NCBI RefSeq assembly: GCF_001613225.1
Contig: NZ_BDBY01000250.1
Coordinates: 1 to 64,000, forward strand
Origin: Nocardia pseudovaccinii NBRC 100343
Lineage (GTDB): Bacteria; Actinomycetota; Actinomycetes; Mycobacteriales; Mycobacteriaceae
Reading direction: 5' to 3'
DNA length: 64,000 nucleotides
Position 1 is the first letter of the stretch; every line of letters starts with the position of its first letter. This document shows, piece by piece, positions 34,758 through 44,047 of this stretch. Made by a program: the position numbers and the translations under genes. A model generated the notes under the pieces. The model had not been told where the DNA came from, searched no databases, and worked only from the letters and a program-made list of their open reading frames with translations.

Positions 34758-35603
34758 TCAGCTGATCGCGTTTTCCGCGCAGAAGGCGAGATCGTCCAAC
34801 ATCGGCTGAATTCGTCGCGCTCGGATAGCCCCGACCAGCTCGGGATGGGTGAAGATGTACCTGCGGTTGGCGCGAATGCCACGGACGACAATCCGCCCCA
34901 CCTGCTCCGCATCCATTCGCACCGGCAGATCGAGTTCCTTCGGCGTCGGCAGCGGACCGCCGAATCGGGCTGGCCGATTGGCCGCAGATGTTTCGTCGAG
35001 ATTGGTGAGCACCGCGCCCGGACACAGCACCGACACTCCGATACCGAACTGCTCCAGCTCGTGGCCGAGCACCTCTCCGTATCCGAGCACTGCGTGCTTC
35101 AGCACGGTGTAACAGCCGATGTTGATACCGCCGGTTTCCGCGAATGGGAACGACACCACGCCCGCGGTCGAAGACGTGATGACGATGTGACCGCCTTGGC
35201 CGTGCGCCCGCAGCAGTGGCAGGAAAGCCCTGACCACCCGGACGGCCGCCATCACATTGAAGTCGAAATGCCATGCCCAGTCGTCGTCACTGGCGTCGGT
35301 GACCGGTGAATCGCTGATGACACCGACAGTATGGATCAGCAGCTGCACATCGCCGAGCTTGCTTTCCGCCTCGACCGCGGCGCGTGCCAACGACTGGTCG
35401 TCGGTGGCGTCGGCCTGCGTCGAGAACGCCGTACCACCATTCTTGTTGATCTCGTCCCGCACTGCGGCCGCGCTGTCGCCATTGATGTCGGCGACAAGCA
35501 CGCGCACACCTTCATCCGCGAGAGCGAGGGCGATTCCCCGTCCGATTCCGCTGCCGCCACCGACGACGACGGCACCTCGGCTTTTGAGTTCGTCCAGAGC
35601 CAT
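34758..35603 (-). CDS. Short-chain dehydrogenase/reductase
   Basis: 281 aa. Cofactor motif GGGSGIGRG near the N-terminus, then ADINGDSAA (NAD preference possible), NVMAAVRVVRAFLPLL, catalytic Ser in ITSSTAG, YTVLK (YxxxK) and PGAVLTNL. Encoded inside the ABC importer operon between the binding protein and the permease, so it probably acts on the imported compound or its alcohol/ketone. Confidence 0.9.
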   Translation of the reverse strand: MALDELKSRGAVVVGGGSGIGRGIALALADEGVRVLVADINGDSAAAVRDEINKNGGTAFSTQADATDDQSLARAAVEAESKLGDVQLLIHTVGVISDSPVTDASDDDWAWHFDFNVMAAVRVVRAFLPLLRAHGQGGHIVITSSTAGVVSFPFAETGGINIGCYTVLKHAVLGYGEVLGHELEQFGIGVSVLCPGAVLTNLDETSAANRPARFGGPLPTPKELDLPVRMDAEQVGRIVVRGIRANRRYIFTHPELVGAIRARRIQPMLDDLAFCAENAIS

Positions 35604-35659
35604 CTCGTTGTTTCCCTTCATTCTTGGTCGAGCGAGCCGGGATACGGCCCGCCGCATGA

Positions 35660-37210
35660 TCACTTGGTCAGGCCGACACCGCGGATGTCCACGGAGGTCG
35701 AGAGCTGGGAGAACGGCAGTCGATCGACCCCGACCATGTTCGAACGCATGAGCAGGGCGACGGTCTGGTTGCAGATCGGGATGTGTGTCGGCTCCTTGAA
35801 GAGCCGCCTGGTCAGATCCTGATAAGCGGCCGAGCGCTGAGGGCTGCCGAGTTCGAGTGCACGAGCAGCATCGGCAGCCGGTACCAGTGCTGCGGCGGCA
35901 TTGCCGGGATTCAGTTGCCCGGCGCCGATATGCGTCGCGAACAACACGCTGGGGTCGGGATAGGTAATCGACTGCTGGTGGACCATCGCGCCGTACTTGC
36001 CCTGCCCGAAGACCGATCGCACGAGAGCGGGCTCGGTCGGAATGAGGTTCAGGGTCACGCCGACTTTGGCGAGCATGCCCTGCACCATCTGGGCGATCGT
36101 GCGCGGCGGCTCCAAATTCGACGCCAGCGTGTCGAGCGTGAATCTCCCCACGCCCTCTTCGGCAAGAATCCGCTTCGCCTCATCCACGTTGTAGTCGTAG
36201 TTCAGGCCGTCGACATAGCCGGGGTAGGCGGCCGGCAATGCCTCGCTGTTGGGCGGGCATGCGCCCTCCAGGGCAGCCGAGATCGCCGCACGGTCGATCG
36301 CCAGGTTCAACGCCAGACGCACCCGCGGGTTGTTCAGCGGGGGAGTCGCCGCGTTGAGAAACATGACCTGCTGCATGGAGTCTCCGTACACATGCAGCTG
36401 GTACTGGCCGGTGCTCCCGATATCCTTCGCCTGCATCCAAGTCGCCGGGGTGACGCTCACGATGTCGGCACCGCCCGAGGTGAGCAGGTTGACGCGCGCC
36501 GCGTCATCGGCAACGGCGATGAGCTCGACCCGGTCGGGGACGACTAGGTCGTGATCCCAATAATTCGGATTCTTGGCGAGGATGACACGGTCTGTCGCGA
36601 ACTGTTGCATCATGAACGGCCCCGAACCTGCGGGCGTTTGTTGCAAGTTCGGCGAGTTCAACGCTGCCGGGCTGATCATCGCGCCGGTTGTCGTCGCCAG
36701 TCGCAACAGAATCGTCGGGTCCGGGGCTTGCAGGTGAAGACGAACCTGGTACGGACCATCCGCGAACATGTCGGTCACACCGGCCAGTTGCGCCGCGACG
36801 GTGGATTCTGGAGCCTTTGCTCGTCGCAGGTTCGCGACCACTGCGTTCGCATCGAAATGTTGACCGTCGTGGAATGTGACGTCGTCACGTAGTTGGAACG
36901 TCAAGTCCAACCCGTCATTGGAGAACTTGTACGACGTGGCGAGCTGCGGCGCGACCTCGCTATCGGGGGTGAGCCGCACGAGGCGGTCGTATACCAACAC
37001 CATCATCGGCATGTCGGCTCCCTGTGACACGCTGCGATGCGGATCCCATTGCCGCCCGACTACAGGGAGGGAATATCGGACCGGCTGGGTGGGATCGAAC
37101 TGCCCGCCTCCGCTGACCGATCCGCTACCGCTGGATCCGCTACACGCTGTCAGTGCGAGCACGCCCGCAGCCGCCATCAGCGCGCCGAGTTTAACCATCA
37201 TCTGACGCAT
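35660..37210 (-). CDS. ABC transporter substrate-binding lipoprotein (SBP_bac_5)
   Basis: 516 aa. Signal peptide with lipobox LTAC (Cys at about residue 23), then the family-5 fold: YSLPVVGRQWDPHRSVSQG, LATSYKFSNDGLDLTFQLRDDVTFHDG (hallmark region), and AGSGPFMMQQFATDRVILAKNPNYW. First gene of the minus-strand operon, preceded by a shared promoter/operator (37264-37306). The ligand may be a peptide, a CoA-pathway precursor or another large organic acid; it is not predictable. Confidence 0.93.
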   Translation of the reverse strand: MRQMMVKLGALMAAAGVLALTACSGSSGSGSVSGGGQFDPTQPVRYSLPVVGRQWDPHRSVSQGADMPMMVLVYDRLVRLTPDSEVAPQLATSYKFSNDGLDLTFQLRDDVTFHDGQHFDANAVVANLRRAKAPESTVAAQLAGVTDMFADGPYQVRLHLQAPDPTILLRLATTTGAMISPAALNSPNLQQTPAGSGPFMMQQFATDRVILAKNPNYWDHDLVVPDRVELIAVADDAARVNLLTSGGADIVSVTPATWMQAKDIGSTGQYQLHVYGDSMQQVMFLNAATPPLNNPRVRLALNLAIDRAAISAALEGACPPNSEALPAAYPGYVDGLNYDYNVDEAKRILAEEGVGRFTLDTLASNLEPPRTIAQMVQGMLAKVGVTLNLIPTEPALVRSVFGQGKYGAMVHQQSITYPDPSVLFATHIGAGQLNPGNAAAALVPAADAARALELGSPQRSAAYQDLTRRLFKEPTHIPICNQTVALLMRSNMVGVDRLPFSQLSTSVDIRGVGLTK

Positions 37211-37263
37211 TGGTCCCCCTCGCAGGGTCTTCGCGACGGGACCGAGCCCGTCATTGGGCTATC

Positions 37264-37306
37264 AAATAGTAGATATACCGATATTCGGATGTCAATAGAT
37301 CGGTAT
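37264..37306 (-). promoter_or_regulatory. Promoter/operator P5 of the ABC importer operon
   Basis: Minus-strand TTGACA (37290-37295) and TACTAT (37266-37271) are separated by 18 bp, a near-consensus sigma-70 promoter pointing to the binding-protein gene. It overlaps AAATAGTAG...CCGAT...TCG...TGTCAA, the pattern of sites P1-P3. A further perfect 8-bp inverted repeat, ATACCGAT/ATCGGTAT, spans 37275-37306. Confidence 0.6.
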
Positions 37307-37410
37307 GCAAACTAGATTGCTGTCGGGCCGATGATGGGGAGCTGATCGCGTCGTTCGGAATGGCATTCACGCCCTCTCGTTCGCCCGGCCGAGAGCGAGC
37401 CGAGGGCCGC

Positions 37411-38376
37411 TCATGGCCTATCCGGCTCCGCGCGGAATTCGATGACGAGTCGGCCTCTGGTCCCGCCTCGATCGAGCCGGATATGCGCCTCGCTTGCTCG
37501 TTCGGGCGGGAAAGTGTCGGCGACCCGTAAGGTGAGCACCCCGTCTTCGACCTGTTGGCGCAGCCGGTCGAGCTTTTCCCGCTCGCGGCGATACTCGCGG
37601 ACCCACACCTGGTGGATCGCGATATCGCGCTCGGTGGTGCCCGCGAACGGACGCACCGCGGCGAGCCCGCCGCGGTCGCGGACGGCCGGCAGGATGAGTG
37701 CGCCAAGGACCGCGGTGTCGACCAACCCGTCCACGCCGGCGGGCATGATTTCGCGGACGCGCGCGGCGAGATCGTCGCCGCGGCGTACCACCGCGTCGGC
37801 GCCGAATGAGCGGACGACCCGCTCGTCGCGCTCGGACGCGACGGCGATCACCCTGAGGTCATCGGCTTTGGCGAGCTGCACCACGTAACCGCCCAGCGTG
37901 CCGGCTGCGCCGGTGACTGCGATCGTGCCACCCGGCGGGACCGACAGGAGATCGAGGGCAAGCCGGGCCGTGAGCCCGTTCATCGGCAGGGTAGCGGCGG
38001 CACGGAGTGTGGCTCCGGATGGGATACGCACCACGGAACGGGCCGGTGTCACGATGCTGTCGCTATAGCCGCCGTGGTTGCCCTTGGGCATCACGATCGC
38101 CATGACCCGGTCGCCGACCCCGAGATCGGTTCCGGTGTCCGGGCCGACTTCGTCCACTATTCCCGCGACGTCCATTCCGGGCACGTACGGGGGCTCGTAG
38201 CCTTGCTGACGTTCGTGGCCCAGCCCGGTGCGCACGACCGCGTCGGTCGGGTTCACCGCGGCGGCGTGCACCGCTATGCGCACCTTTCCCGGTCCGGCAT
38301 GGCGGTCGGGCAGTTCGAAGAGGCGCAGCGCCTCGGGCCCGCCGTACGCATCCGGCATCACTCCTACGACTCGCAT
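37411..38376 (-). CDS. MDR-superfamily NADP-dependent quinone oxidoreductase-like protein
   Basis: 321 aa. GroES-like N-terminal domain (AAAVNPTDAVVRTG, VPGMDVAGIVDEVG), then the NADPH fold with TGAAGTLGGYVVQLA and IAVASERDERVVRSFGADAVV. No structural zinc cysteines, so quinone-reductase or enoyl-reductase type. Divergent from the DUF35/thiolase operon, with a shared operator between them. Confidence 0.88.
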   Translation of the reverse strand: MRVVGVMPDAYGGPEALRLFELPDRHAGPGKVRIAVHAAAVNPTDAVVRTGLGHERQQGYEPPYVPGMDVAGIVDEVGPDTGTDLGVGDRVMAIVMPKGNHGGYSDSIVTPARSVVRIPSGATLRAAATLPMNGLTARLALDLLSVPPGGTIAVTGAAGTLGGYVVQLAKADDLRVIAVASERDERVVRSFGADAVVRRGDDLAARVREIMPAGVDGLVDTAVLGALILPAVRDRGGLAAVRPFAGTTERDIAIHQVWVREYRREREKLDRLRQQVEDGVLTLRVADTFPPERASEAHIRLDRGGTRGRLVIEFRAEPDRP

Positions 38377-38419
38377 CTGCCGCCCGTTCCCTCTGCCGGT
38401 CCGATTTACAACTTTGATG

Positions 38420-38445
38420 GCAGATAATAGGCTAGCCGTTTATTG
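38420..38445 (+). promoter_or_regulatory. Operator P4 between divergent genes
   Basis: GCAGATAATAGGCTAGCCG matches the reverse strand of P1 (GCAGATACTAGGCTATGCG) in 16 of 19 positions. Located between the MDR reductase and the DUF35 gene. Half-site TAGGC is retained; the second half is weak and no clear TTGACA box is seen. Confidence 0.5.
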
Positions 38446-38458
38446 AGCAGGAGATGCG

Positions 38459-38884
38459 ATGATTCGTCGACCTCAACCGGTGCCAACCGAGCTGACGCGC
38501 GGTTTCTGGGATGCCGCGGCACGGCGCGTGCTCAGCATTCAGCGATGTCGCAACTGCGGGCAGCGGTTCCATCCGCCCGTTCCGGTGTGCTCGCGATGTC
38601 ATTGCGAGAAGCTGCGCTTCGACCCAGTCAGCGGCCTCGGAACGATTTACGCCTACACCGTCATGACCGAGGCGCTGGTGCCCGGCTTCGCGGCGGGTAT
38701 CCCGCTCGTCGTCGCGGCCGTTGAGCTGGACGAGCAGGAAGGATTGGTCGTGGTGTCGAACCTGGTCGACTTCGGCGGCACGGAGGTGCCGATCGGCGCT
38801 CGTGTCGAAGTCGCCTTCGAAGAGCTTCCCGACGGCGGGGGTACTCTCCCGCAGTTCCGGTTCCGCGACGAGCTGATCGCATGA
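38459..38884 (+). CDS. DUF35 zinc-ribbon/OB-fold acyl-CoA-associated protein
   Basis: 141 aa. Rubredoxin-like ribbon with C30xxC33 and C44xxC47, then the OB fold (GLGTIYAYTVMTEALVPGF, PLVVAAVELDEQEGLVVVSNLVD). These proteins bind SCP2-thiolase partners and form an acyl-CoA site. Its stop overlaps the start of the thiolase-like gene (ATGA). Confidence 0.9.
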   Translation: MIRRPQPVPTELTRGFWDAAARRVLSIQRCRNCGQRFHPPVPVCSRCHCEKLRFDPVSGLGTIYAYTVMTEALVPGFAAGIPLVVAAVELDEQEGLVVVSNLVDFGGTEVPIGARVEVAFEELPDGGGTLPQFRFRDELIA

Positions 38885-40053
38885 TTCGCCGGCGCGGTCG
38901 GGGCGCGGCGATCGTCGGCACCGGGTTCTCCGACGTCGCTCGCAGCTCGTCGTCGCCGCTCGGCGCGCATGTGGTTCAGGCATGCTTGCGGGCCATCGAC
39001 GACTGCGGTTTATCCGTGCACGACATCGACGGGGTGGCCAACTATCCGAACCCCTCGCGGCCCGTCGGTGCGATCGTCGACGGTATCGACGTGGCCGGCG
39101 TGAACTACGTCGCGGGCACACTCGGCCTCGACAATCTCGGCTGGGCATGCTCGGTGTCACAGGGGACGGTGATCGGCGCGGTCGGCGAGGCGATCAACGC
39201 GGTGCTCGCGGGCTCGGCTCGCCACGTCCTGGTGTGGCGCGCGATGTTCAACCCACCTGGGCGGTTCGGGCGGGTCGAGGTCACTACGGCCGAGGCGAAC
39301 AATCAGTTCACGCACCCGTACGGACTGGCCCACAATGTGATGCTGTTCGCGCTGCCGTATGCGCGTTACCTGTGGAAATTCGGCAAGTCGAGAGCTGATA
39401 TGGCCGCATTCGTGTCGAAGAATCGCGACTACGTCGCCGATGACCCCGACTCGGTCTTCGCCGGCCGCGCACTCTCGGTCGACGAATACCTCGCGGCTCG
39501 GATGATCGCGACGCCGCTGTCGCTCTACGACTGCGATATGCCGGTCACCGGTTGCGGCGCTGTCGTGGTCGCGGCTGCCGATCGCGCCGTGGACCTGCGC
39601 CACCGGCCTGCCTTCGTCGCCGGCCACGTGAGCCTGGGGCTGCCCACCCGCAACAGCGTCATCATGCAGTACGAGCACCTCGCCGAGAGCGGGCGACGGC
39701 TCGGCGCGCGGCTGTGGGAGAACGCGGGACTGGATCCGTCCGACGTCGATCAAGCGAACCTTTACGACGGTTTCAGCTACTACGTTCCGTTCTGGGCCGA
39801 GTGGCTCGGGTTCTGTGCGGAAGGTGAGGGTCTCGACTACCTGGCGAGCGGCACGAGCGAACGTATCCCGATCAACACCAACGGTGGCGCGCTCGGCCGA
39901 GGACGGCTGCACGGCACACCGCAGCTGATCGAGGCGGTTCGACAGCTCCAGGGCCGAGCGCTCCATCAGGTCGGCGGCGCTCGCGTGACGGTCGCCAACG
40001 CTGGCGATCCGAGTCACGGCGCGGCCGCCGTCGTCCTCACCAACGAGGCCTGA
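38881..40053 (+). CDS. SCP2-thiolase-like protein (Ltp2-like, possible retro-aldolase)
   Basis: 390 aa. Thiolase fold with a Cys in GWACSVSQG, tyrosine-containing ANLYDGFSYYVPF, and NTNGGALGRGRLHGTPQLIEAV. The C-terminal thiolase Cys is absent (NAGDPSHGAAAVVL). Such proteins with a DUF35 partner (the steroid Ltp2/ChsH2-DUF35 complex is the model) cleave CoA esters of tertiary alcohols by retro-aldol reaction. The assignment to aldolase rather than thiolase is inference. Confidence 0.87.
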   Translation: MIRRRGRGAAIVGTGFSDVARSSSSPLGAHVVQACLRAIDDCGLSVHDIDGVANYPNPSRPVGAIVDGIDVAGVNYVAGTLGLDNLGWACSVSQGTVIGAVGEAINAVLAGSARHVLVWRAMFNPPGRFGRVEVTTAEANNQFTHPYGLAHNVMLFALPYARYLWKFGKSRADMAAFVSKNRDYVADDPDSVFAGRALSVDEYLAARMIATPLSLYDCDMPVTGCGAVVVAAADRAVDLRHRPAFVAGHVSLGLPTRNSVIMQYEHLAESGRRLGARLWENAGLDPSDVDQANLYDGFSYYVPFWAEWLGFCAEGEGLDYLASGTSERIPINTNGGALGRGRLHGTPQLIEAVRQLQGRALHQVGGARVTVANAGDPSHGAAAVVLTNEA

Positions 40054-40102
40054 ACCGCGTATCGGCGCGGGTTCGTGAGGTGCCGAGATCGGTCATCATA
40101 AT

Positions 40103-40136
40103 TTGACTGGATAGGCGATAATCGGATAGCATACTA
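40103..40136 (+). promoter_or_regulatory. Promoter/operator P2 of the acyl-CoA dehydrogenase operon
   Basis: TTGACT (40103-40108), 18-bp spacer, TAGCAT. The spacer holds TAGGCGATAATCGG, half of an inverted repeat whose other half reads ATAGCATA. It aligns base for base with P1 and the reverse strand of P3. It points to the gene at 40234. Confidence 0.6.
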
Positions 40137-40233
40137 AATCTCGCGGATCGCGCGTCGAATTGTTGTTGCGCGGCGTGGAGCTCGAGGGCGTGCGGTTCGG
40201 CGCGACCTCGCCGTCGTTCGGAATGGGTGAGTG

Positions 40234-41391
40234 ATGGACCTGACCTGGAACGAGGCCGAAAAGGCCTTCCGGCTCGAGGCGCGTACCTGGTTGGAACGAA
40301 ACCTGGCCGAGTGGCGCGCCGAGTTGGGCGGTCCGGTGCTGTCCGGTGACACCCGAGCGGGTTTCGCTCAGCACCTGCGATGGGAGCGCCGACTGTTCGC
40401 CGACCGATGGGCGGCCATCTCGTGGGTGCCTGAGCACGGTGGCCGTGGCGCATCGTTGTGGGAGTGGCTGCTTTTCGAGGAGGAGTACTACCGCGCCGGG
40501 GCACCGGCCCGTGTCACGCAGAATGGAATCTTCCTCTTGGCCCCGTCTATTTACGAGTTCGGCACTCCTGCCCAGCGCGACGGCATTCTGCCGCGGATGG
40601 CCGGTGCCGAGGACCTCTGGTGTCAGGGCTGGAGCGAGCCGAACGCCGGCAGCGACCTCGCCTCGGTAACCAGTACGGCCCGGCGTGTCGACGGTGGCTG
40701 GGTACTGCACGGCCAGAAGACGTGGACGACGCGAGGGGCGTTCTGCACCCATCTGTTCGGCCTGTTCCGCACGGATTCCGACGTGACACGCCACGGCGGC
40801 CTCACCTACCTGCTCGTACCGCTCGACACCCCAGGAGTGACCGTGCGCGGGTTCGGTCGGCTCGACGGCGACGAAGGTTTCGCGGAGGTCTTCTTCGACG
40901 AGGCGTTCCTGGTCGATGACGCGGTGGCGGGTGGTGTCGTGCTGGGGCAGCCGGGAAATGGTTGGGCCGTGGCGATGGCCACGGCAGGTTCCGAGCGCGG
41001 TCTGACGTTGCGGTCGCCGGGGCGATTTCTGGCGACCGCGGGCCGCTTGGGCGATCTGCTCGCTCAGCGGGGCGGCGATCTCGACCTGCGTCGGCGGGTG
41101 GCCGATGCGTGGATGAAGGCCGAGGCCTACCAGTTGCAGACGTTGCAAACGGTGACCCGCCTGGATGCCGGTCAGCCGGTCGGAGCCGAAGCCAGTGTGA
41201 GCAAACTGTGGTGGAGCGAACTGGATATCGAACTCCACGAGGTCGCCATGGACCTGCTCGGCGAAGAGGCCGAGCGCGATGGCTCGTGGAGCAAGGGCTG
41301 GCAGTTTTCGCTGTCGGGCCCGATCTATGCCGGTACCAACGAGATTCAGCGGAATATCGCCGCTGAACGACTGTTGGGGTTGCCGCGATGA
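40234..41391 (+). CDS. Acyl-CoA dehydrogenase, long subunit
   Basis: 385 aa from ATG at 40234; a GTG is directly before it. Acyl-CoA dehydrogenase signatures: WCQGWSEPNAGSDLASVTSTARRVDGGWVLHGQKTW (FAD and substrate binding) and the end GPIYAGTNEIQRNIAAERLLGLPR. The next gene is a second, shorter family member overlapping by 4 bp; such pairs form alpha2beta2 heterotetramers in steroid and terpenoid side-chain oxidation (FadE28/29 type). It introduces an alpha,beta double bond in a CoA ester. Confidence 0.93.
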   Translation: MDLTWNEAEKAFRLEARTWLERNLAEWRAELGGPVLSGDTRAGFAQHLRWERRLFADRWAAISWVPEHGGRGASLWEWLLFEEEYYRAGAPARVTQNGIFLLAPSIYEFGTPAQRDGILPRMAGAEDLWCQGWSEPNAGSDLASVTSTARRVDGGWVLHGQKTWTTRGAFCTHLFGLFRTDSDVTRHGGLTYLLVPLDTPGVTVRGFGRLDGDEGFAEVFFDEAFLVDDAVAGGVVLGQPGNGWAVAMATAGSERGLTLRSPGRFLATAGRLGDLLAQRGGDLDLRRRVADAWMKAEAYQLQTLQTVTRLDAGQPVGAEASVSKLWWSELDIELHEVAMDLLGEEAERDGSWSKGWQFSLSGPIYAGTNEIQRNIAAERLLGLPR

Positions 41392-42344
41392 GGTTCGCCT
41401 TGACCGACGAGCAGTCGGCGTTCCGCAATGCGGTGGCGGAGTTGTTGGCCAAGGAATGCCCGCTGCCCGTGGTGCGGGCGGCCTGGGAAGCACCGCCCGG
41501 CAAGCTCGACCGGGGTGCCTGGCAGCGCCTCGACGCGATGGGCGTGTTGTCGATGCTCGTCCCGGAGTCGCGCGGCGGTCTCGGCCTCGACGAATGCGCC
41601 CTTGTGCCCGTTCTGGAACAGACCGGCAGGTCCGCGCTGCCGCATCCGGTCGTCGAGACCGCGATGGTGGCAGCACCGCTCGGCCTGTCCGGCCTGGTCG
41701 CTACCGACCTCGGCGGTCGGCTCGTACCGTGCGCCGCCGACGCCGACGTTCTGCTGCTTCGGGCTGGTTCGACAGTACGGGCATACCACCCCGACGAGGT
41801 CGTGGTCGCCGACGTGGCGACTGTCGACGGCGCCCGGCGCGCCGCCACGGTGACAGCGGTGGGCGAAGGCACGCTCGTTTCCGACGACCCCACCGAGATC
41901 GCCATTGCCCACCAGCACGGCGCCCTCGGCACGGCTGCCCAACTCGTGGGGCTGAGTCGGCGGATGCTCGACCTCACCGTCGCCTATGTCAGTGCGCGGC
42001 ATCAGTTCGGTGTGCCGGTCGGTTCGTTCCAGGCGGTGAAGCACCGTCTGGCCGACGCGCTGGTGCAGATCGAGTTCGCCGCTCCCGCGGTGCTACGGGG
42101 CGGCTACTCGCTCGCATCGCGAGCACCGACAGCCGCTCGCGACGTATCGATGGCCAAGGCGCTGGCGTCCGATGCCGCCGCCGTCACCAGCAGGGCCGCA
42201 CTGCAATGTCACGGCGCCATCGGCTACACGGTCGAGCACGACCTGCACCTGCTGATGAAACGTGCGTGGGCGCTGGCCCGGTCCTGGGGCGACCGGGCAT
42301 TTCATACCGATGTCGTCGCGAGGACCCTGGAGGAGATGCGATGA
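41388..42344 (+). CDS. Acyl-CoA dehydrogenase, short subunit
   Basis: 318 aa. Shorter than catalytic members. It retains MRFALTDEQSAFRNAVAELLA, the C-terminal helices (QFGVPVGSFQAVKHRLADALVQIE) and HGAIGYTVEHDLHLLMKRAW. The central beta domain is reduced. Consistent with the partner chain of a heteromeric enzyme. Overlaps both neighbours by stop/start codons, so translation is coupled. Confidence 0.9.
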   Translation: MRFALTDEQSAFRNAVAELLAKECPLPVVRAAWEAPPGKLDRGAWQRLDAMGVLSMLVPESRGGLGLDECALVPVLEQTGRSALPHPVVETAMVAAPLGLSGLVATDLGGRLVPCAADADVLLLRAGSTVRAYHPDEVVVADVATVDGARRAATVTAVGEGTLVSDDPTEIAIAHQHGALGTAAQLVGLSRRMLDLTVAYVSARHQFGVPVGSFQAVKHRLADALVQIEFAAPAVLRGGYSLASRAPTAARDVSMAKALASDAAAVTSRAALQCHGAIGYTVEHDLHLLMKRAWALARSWGDRAFHTDVVARTLEEMR

Positions 42345-42781
42345 GAGCCAGAGTGCCGGCGCTCGGTGCCGAGGGATGGTTCACCGAGGATGGTCCAGCC
42401 TTGATCGGCAGCCGATGCACGACCTGTGGCACGGTGGCGTTCCCCGCGGCTAGCTACCGCTGCGGCAATCCCGGGTGCGACGGACACGAGTTCGCGCAGG
42501 AGAGGTTGGGCTCGGCAGGCACCGTGTGGAGCTACACCGACTTGCGTTACCAGCCGCCGTCCCCGTATGTCACGGCAGGGGAGCCGTACCGGCCGTGCGC
42601 ACTGCTCGCGGTGGAGGTCGACGACAGCGGCCTGGTGATCCTCGGCCAGGCCGTCGCCGACGTGTCGGTGGACGACCTACGGGTGGGTACGCGCGTGCGG
42701 CTGGTGATCGACACCCTGTTCAGCGACGACGATCACGACTACACGATCTGGAAGTGGCGCCCGATGGAGGTGGCGGGGTGA
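42341..42781 (+). CDS. DUF35 zinc-ribbon/OB-fold protein
   Basis: 146 aa. Cys pairs C26xxC29 and C41-x4-C46, then OB fold (GTVWSYTDLRYQPPSPYV, YRPCALLAVEVDDSGLVILGQAV). Partner of the thiolase-like protein encoded next; its stop overlaps the GTG of that gene. Confidence 0.88.
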   Translation: MRARVPALGAEGWFTEDGPALIGSRCTTCGTVAFPAASYRCGNPGCDGHEFAQERLGSAGTVWSYTDLRYQPPSPYVTAGEPYRPCALLAVEVDDSGLVILGQAVADVSVDDLRVGTRVRLVIDTLFSDDDHDYTIWKWRPMEVAG

Positions 42782-43968
42782 ATGACGTGATCGTTGCCGG
42801 CGTTGGAATGACCCCGTGGGGCAAGTGGGGCCGCTCGTTTGTCGAGTACGGCGTCGAGGCCGCCACGGCGGCACTCGCCGACGCCGGCATCGACTGGCGT
42901 GATGTGCAGTTCGTCGCGGCCGGCGAGACCGTCCGCAACGGGTACGCGGGCTACGTCGCCGGGTCGTCGATCGCACAGGCACTTGGATGGTCGGGTGCTC
43001 AGCTGGCGACGGCGTACGGCGCCTGTGCGTCGGGCACGATGGCGATCGACGTGGCGCGGGCCCGGATCCTCGCCGGACTGTGCGACATCGCCCTCGTCGT
43101 CGGGGCCGACACCACGCCCAAAGGCTTCCTCGCTCCCAACGCCGGCGACCGCCCCAGTGACCCCGACTGGCTGCGGTTCCGCCTGCTCGGCGCGACGAAC
43201 CCGGCGTATTTCGCACTGGCGGCCCGTAGGCGCATCGACCTCTACGGGGCCACCGTGGACGACTTCGCCGCGGTCAAGGTGAAGAACGCCCGCCACGGTC
43301 TCGCCAATCCACGCGCGCGCTTCCGCAAGGAGGTCACGGCAGCGGACGTACTCGCCTCGCCGATTGTCTCCGATCCTTTGCACCTGCTCGACATCTGCGC
43401 GACGTCCGACGGCGGCGCGGCCCTGGTGCTGATGAGCGAGTCCAAAGCCCGCCAACTGGCCGGCGCCGCGTCGGCAGTGCGCATCCGGGGCGTCGCCAGC
43501 GTCACGCCGACCTACCCGAACACCGTGCTCGAGCTGCCGAACATCGCCACCGACTCATCGGTCGTGGTGCCCGCTCCGCAACGCGCGTACATGGACTCGA
43601 TCGGCGACACGGCGTACGACCAGGCCGGTATCGGCCCAGACGATGTCGATGTCGCCGAGGTGTACGACCTCGCGACCGCGATCGAACTCGACTGGTACGA
43701 GCACCTCGGATTCTGTGCGCCCGGTACCGCCGAGAAGCTGCTGCGCGCAGGTGAGACCGCACTCGGCGGGCGGATCCCGGTGAACCCGAGCGGTGGGCTC
43801 TCCTGTCTCGGGGAAGCGGTGCCGGCGCAGGCCATCGCCCAGGTATGCGAGATCACCTGGCAGCTCCAGGGCCGGGCGAACGGGCGTCAAGTCGAAGGTG
43901 CTCGCGTCGGTGTCACCGCCAACAAGGGTCTCTTCGGCCACGGCTCGGCAGTCGTCCTGAGTACCTGA
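42778..43968 (+). CDS. SCP2-thiolase-like protein with altered active site
   Basis: 396 aa. N-terminal Cys present in YGACASGTMAI. The region that in thiolases is GGLKAKGHPPGATG reads GGLSCLGEAVPAQA here, so the catalytic His is lost and a Cys appears nearby. AEVYDLATAIELDWYEHLGF follows the Ltp2-type pattern. Probably an aldolase or a different CoA-ester enzyme, paired with the DUF35 protein before it. Downstream gene is a CMD protein. Confidence 0.85.
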   Translation: MNDVIVAGVGMTPWGKWGRSFVEYGVEAATAALADAGIDWRDVQFVAAGETVRNGYAGYVAGSSIAQALGWSGAQLATAYGACASGTMAIDVARARILAGLCDIALVVGADTTPKGFLAPNAGDRPSDPDWLRFRLLGATNPAYFALAARRRIDLYGATVDDFAAVKVKNARHGLANPRARFRKEVTAADVLASPIVSDPLHLLDICATSDGGAALVLMSESKARQLAGAASAVRIRGVASVTPTYPNTVLELPNIATDSSVVVPAPQRAYMDSIGDTAYDQAGIGPDDVDVAEVYDLATAIELDWYEHLGFCAPGTAEKLLRAGETALGGRIPVNPSGGLSCLGEAVPAQAIAQVCEITWQLQGRANGRQVEGARVGVTANKGLFGHGSAVVLST

Positions 43969-44047
43969 TCCAGGCTCGCTCCAGGACGTCGAACCGGCAC
44001 GACCGCAACGACAGCAGCAAAGCTCGACAACAGAAAGAGGTTCAACA

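Noticed and set aside
40096..41676. 526-aa minus-strand frame across the acyl-CoA dehydrogenase genes
   Set aside because: Antisense to two well-supported genes; no domain.
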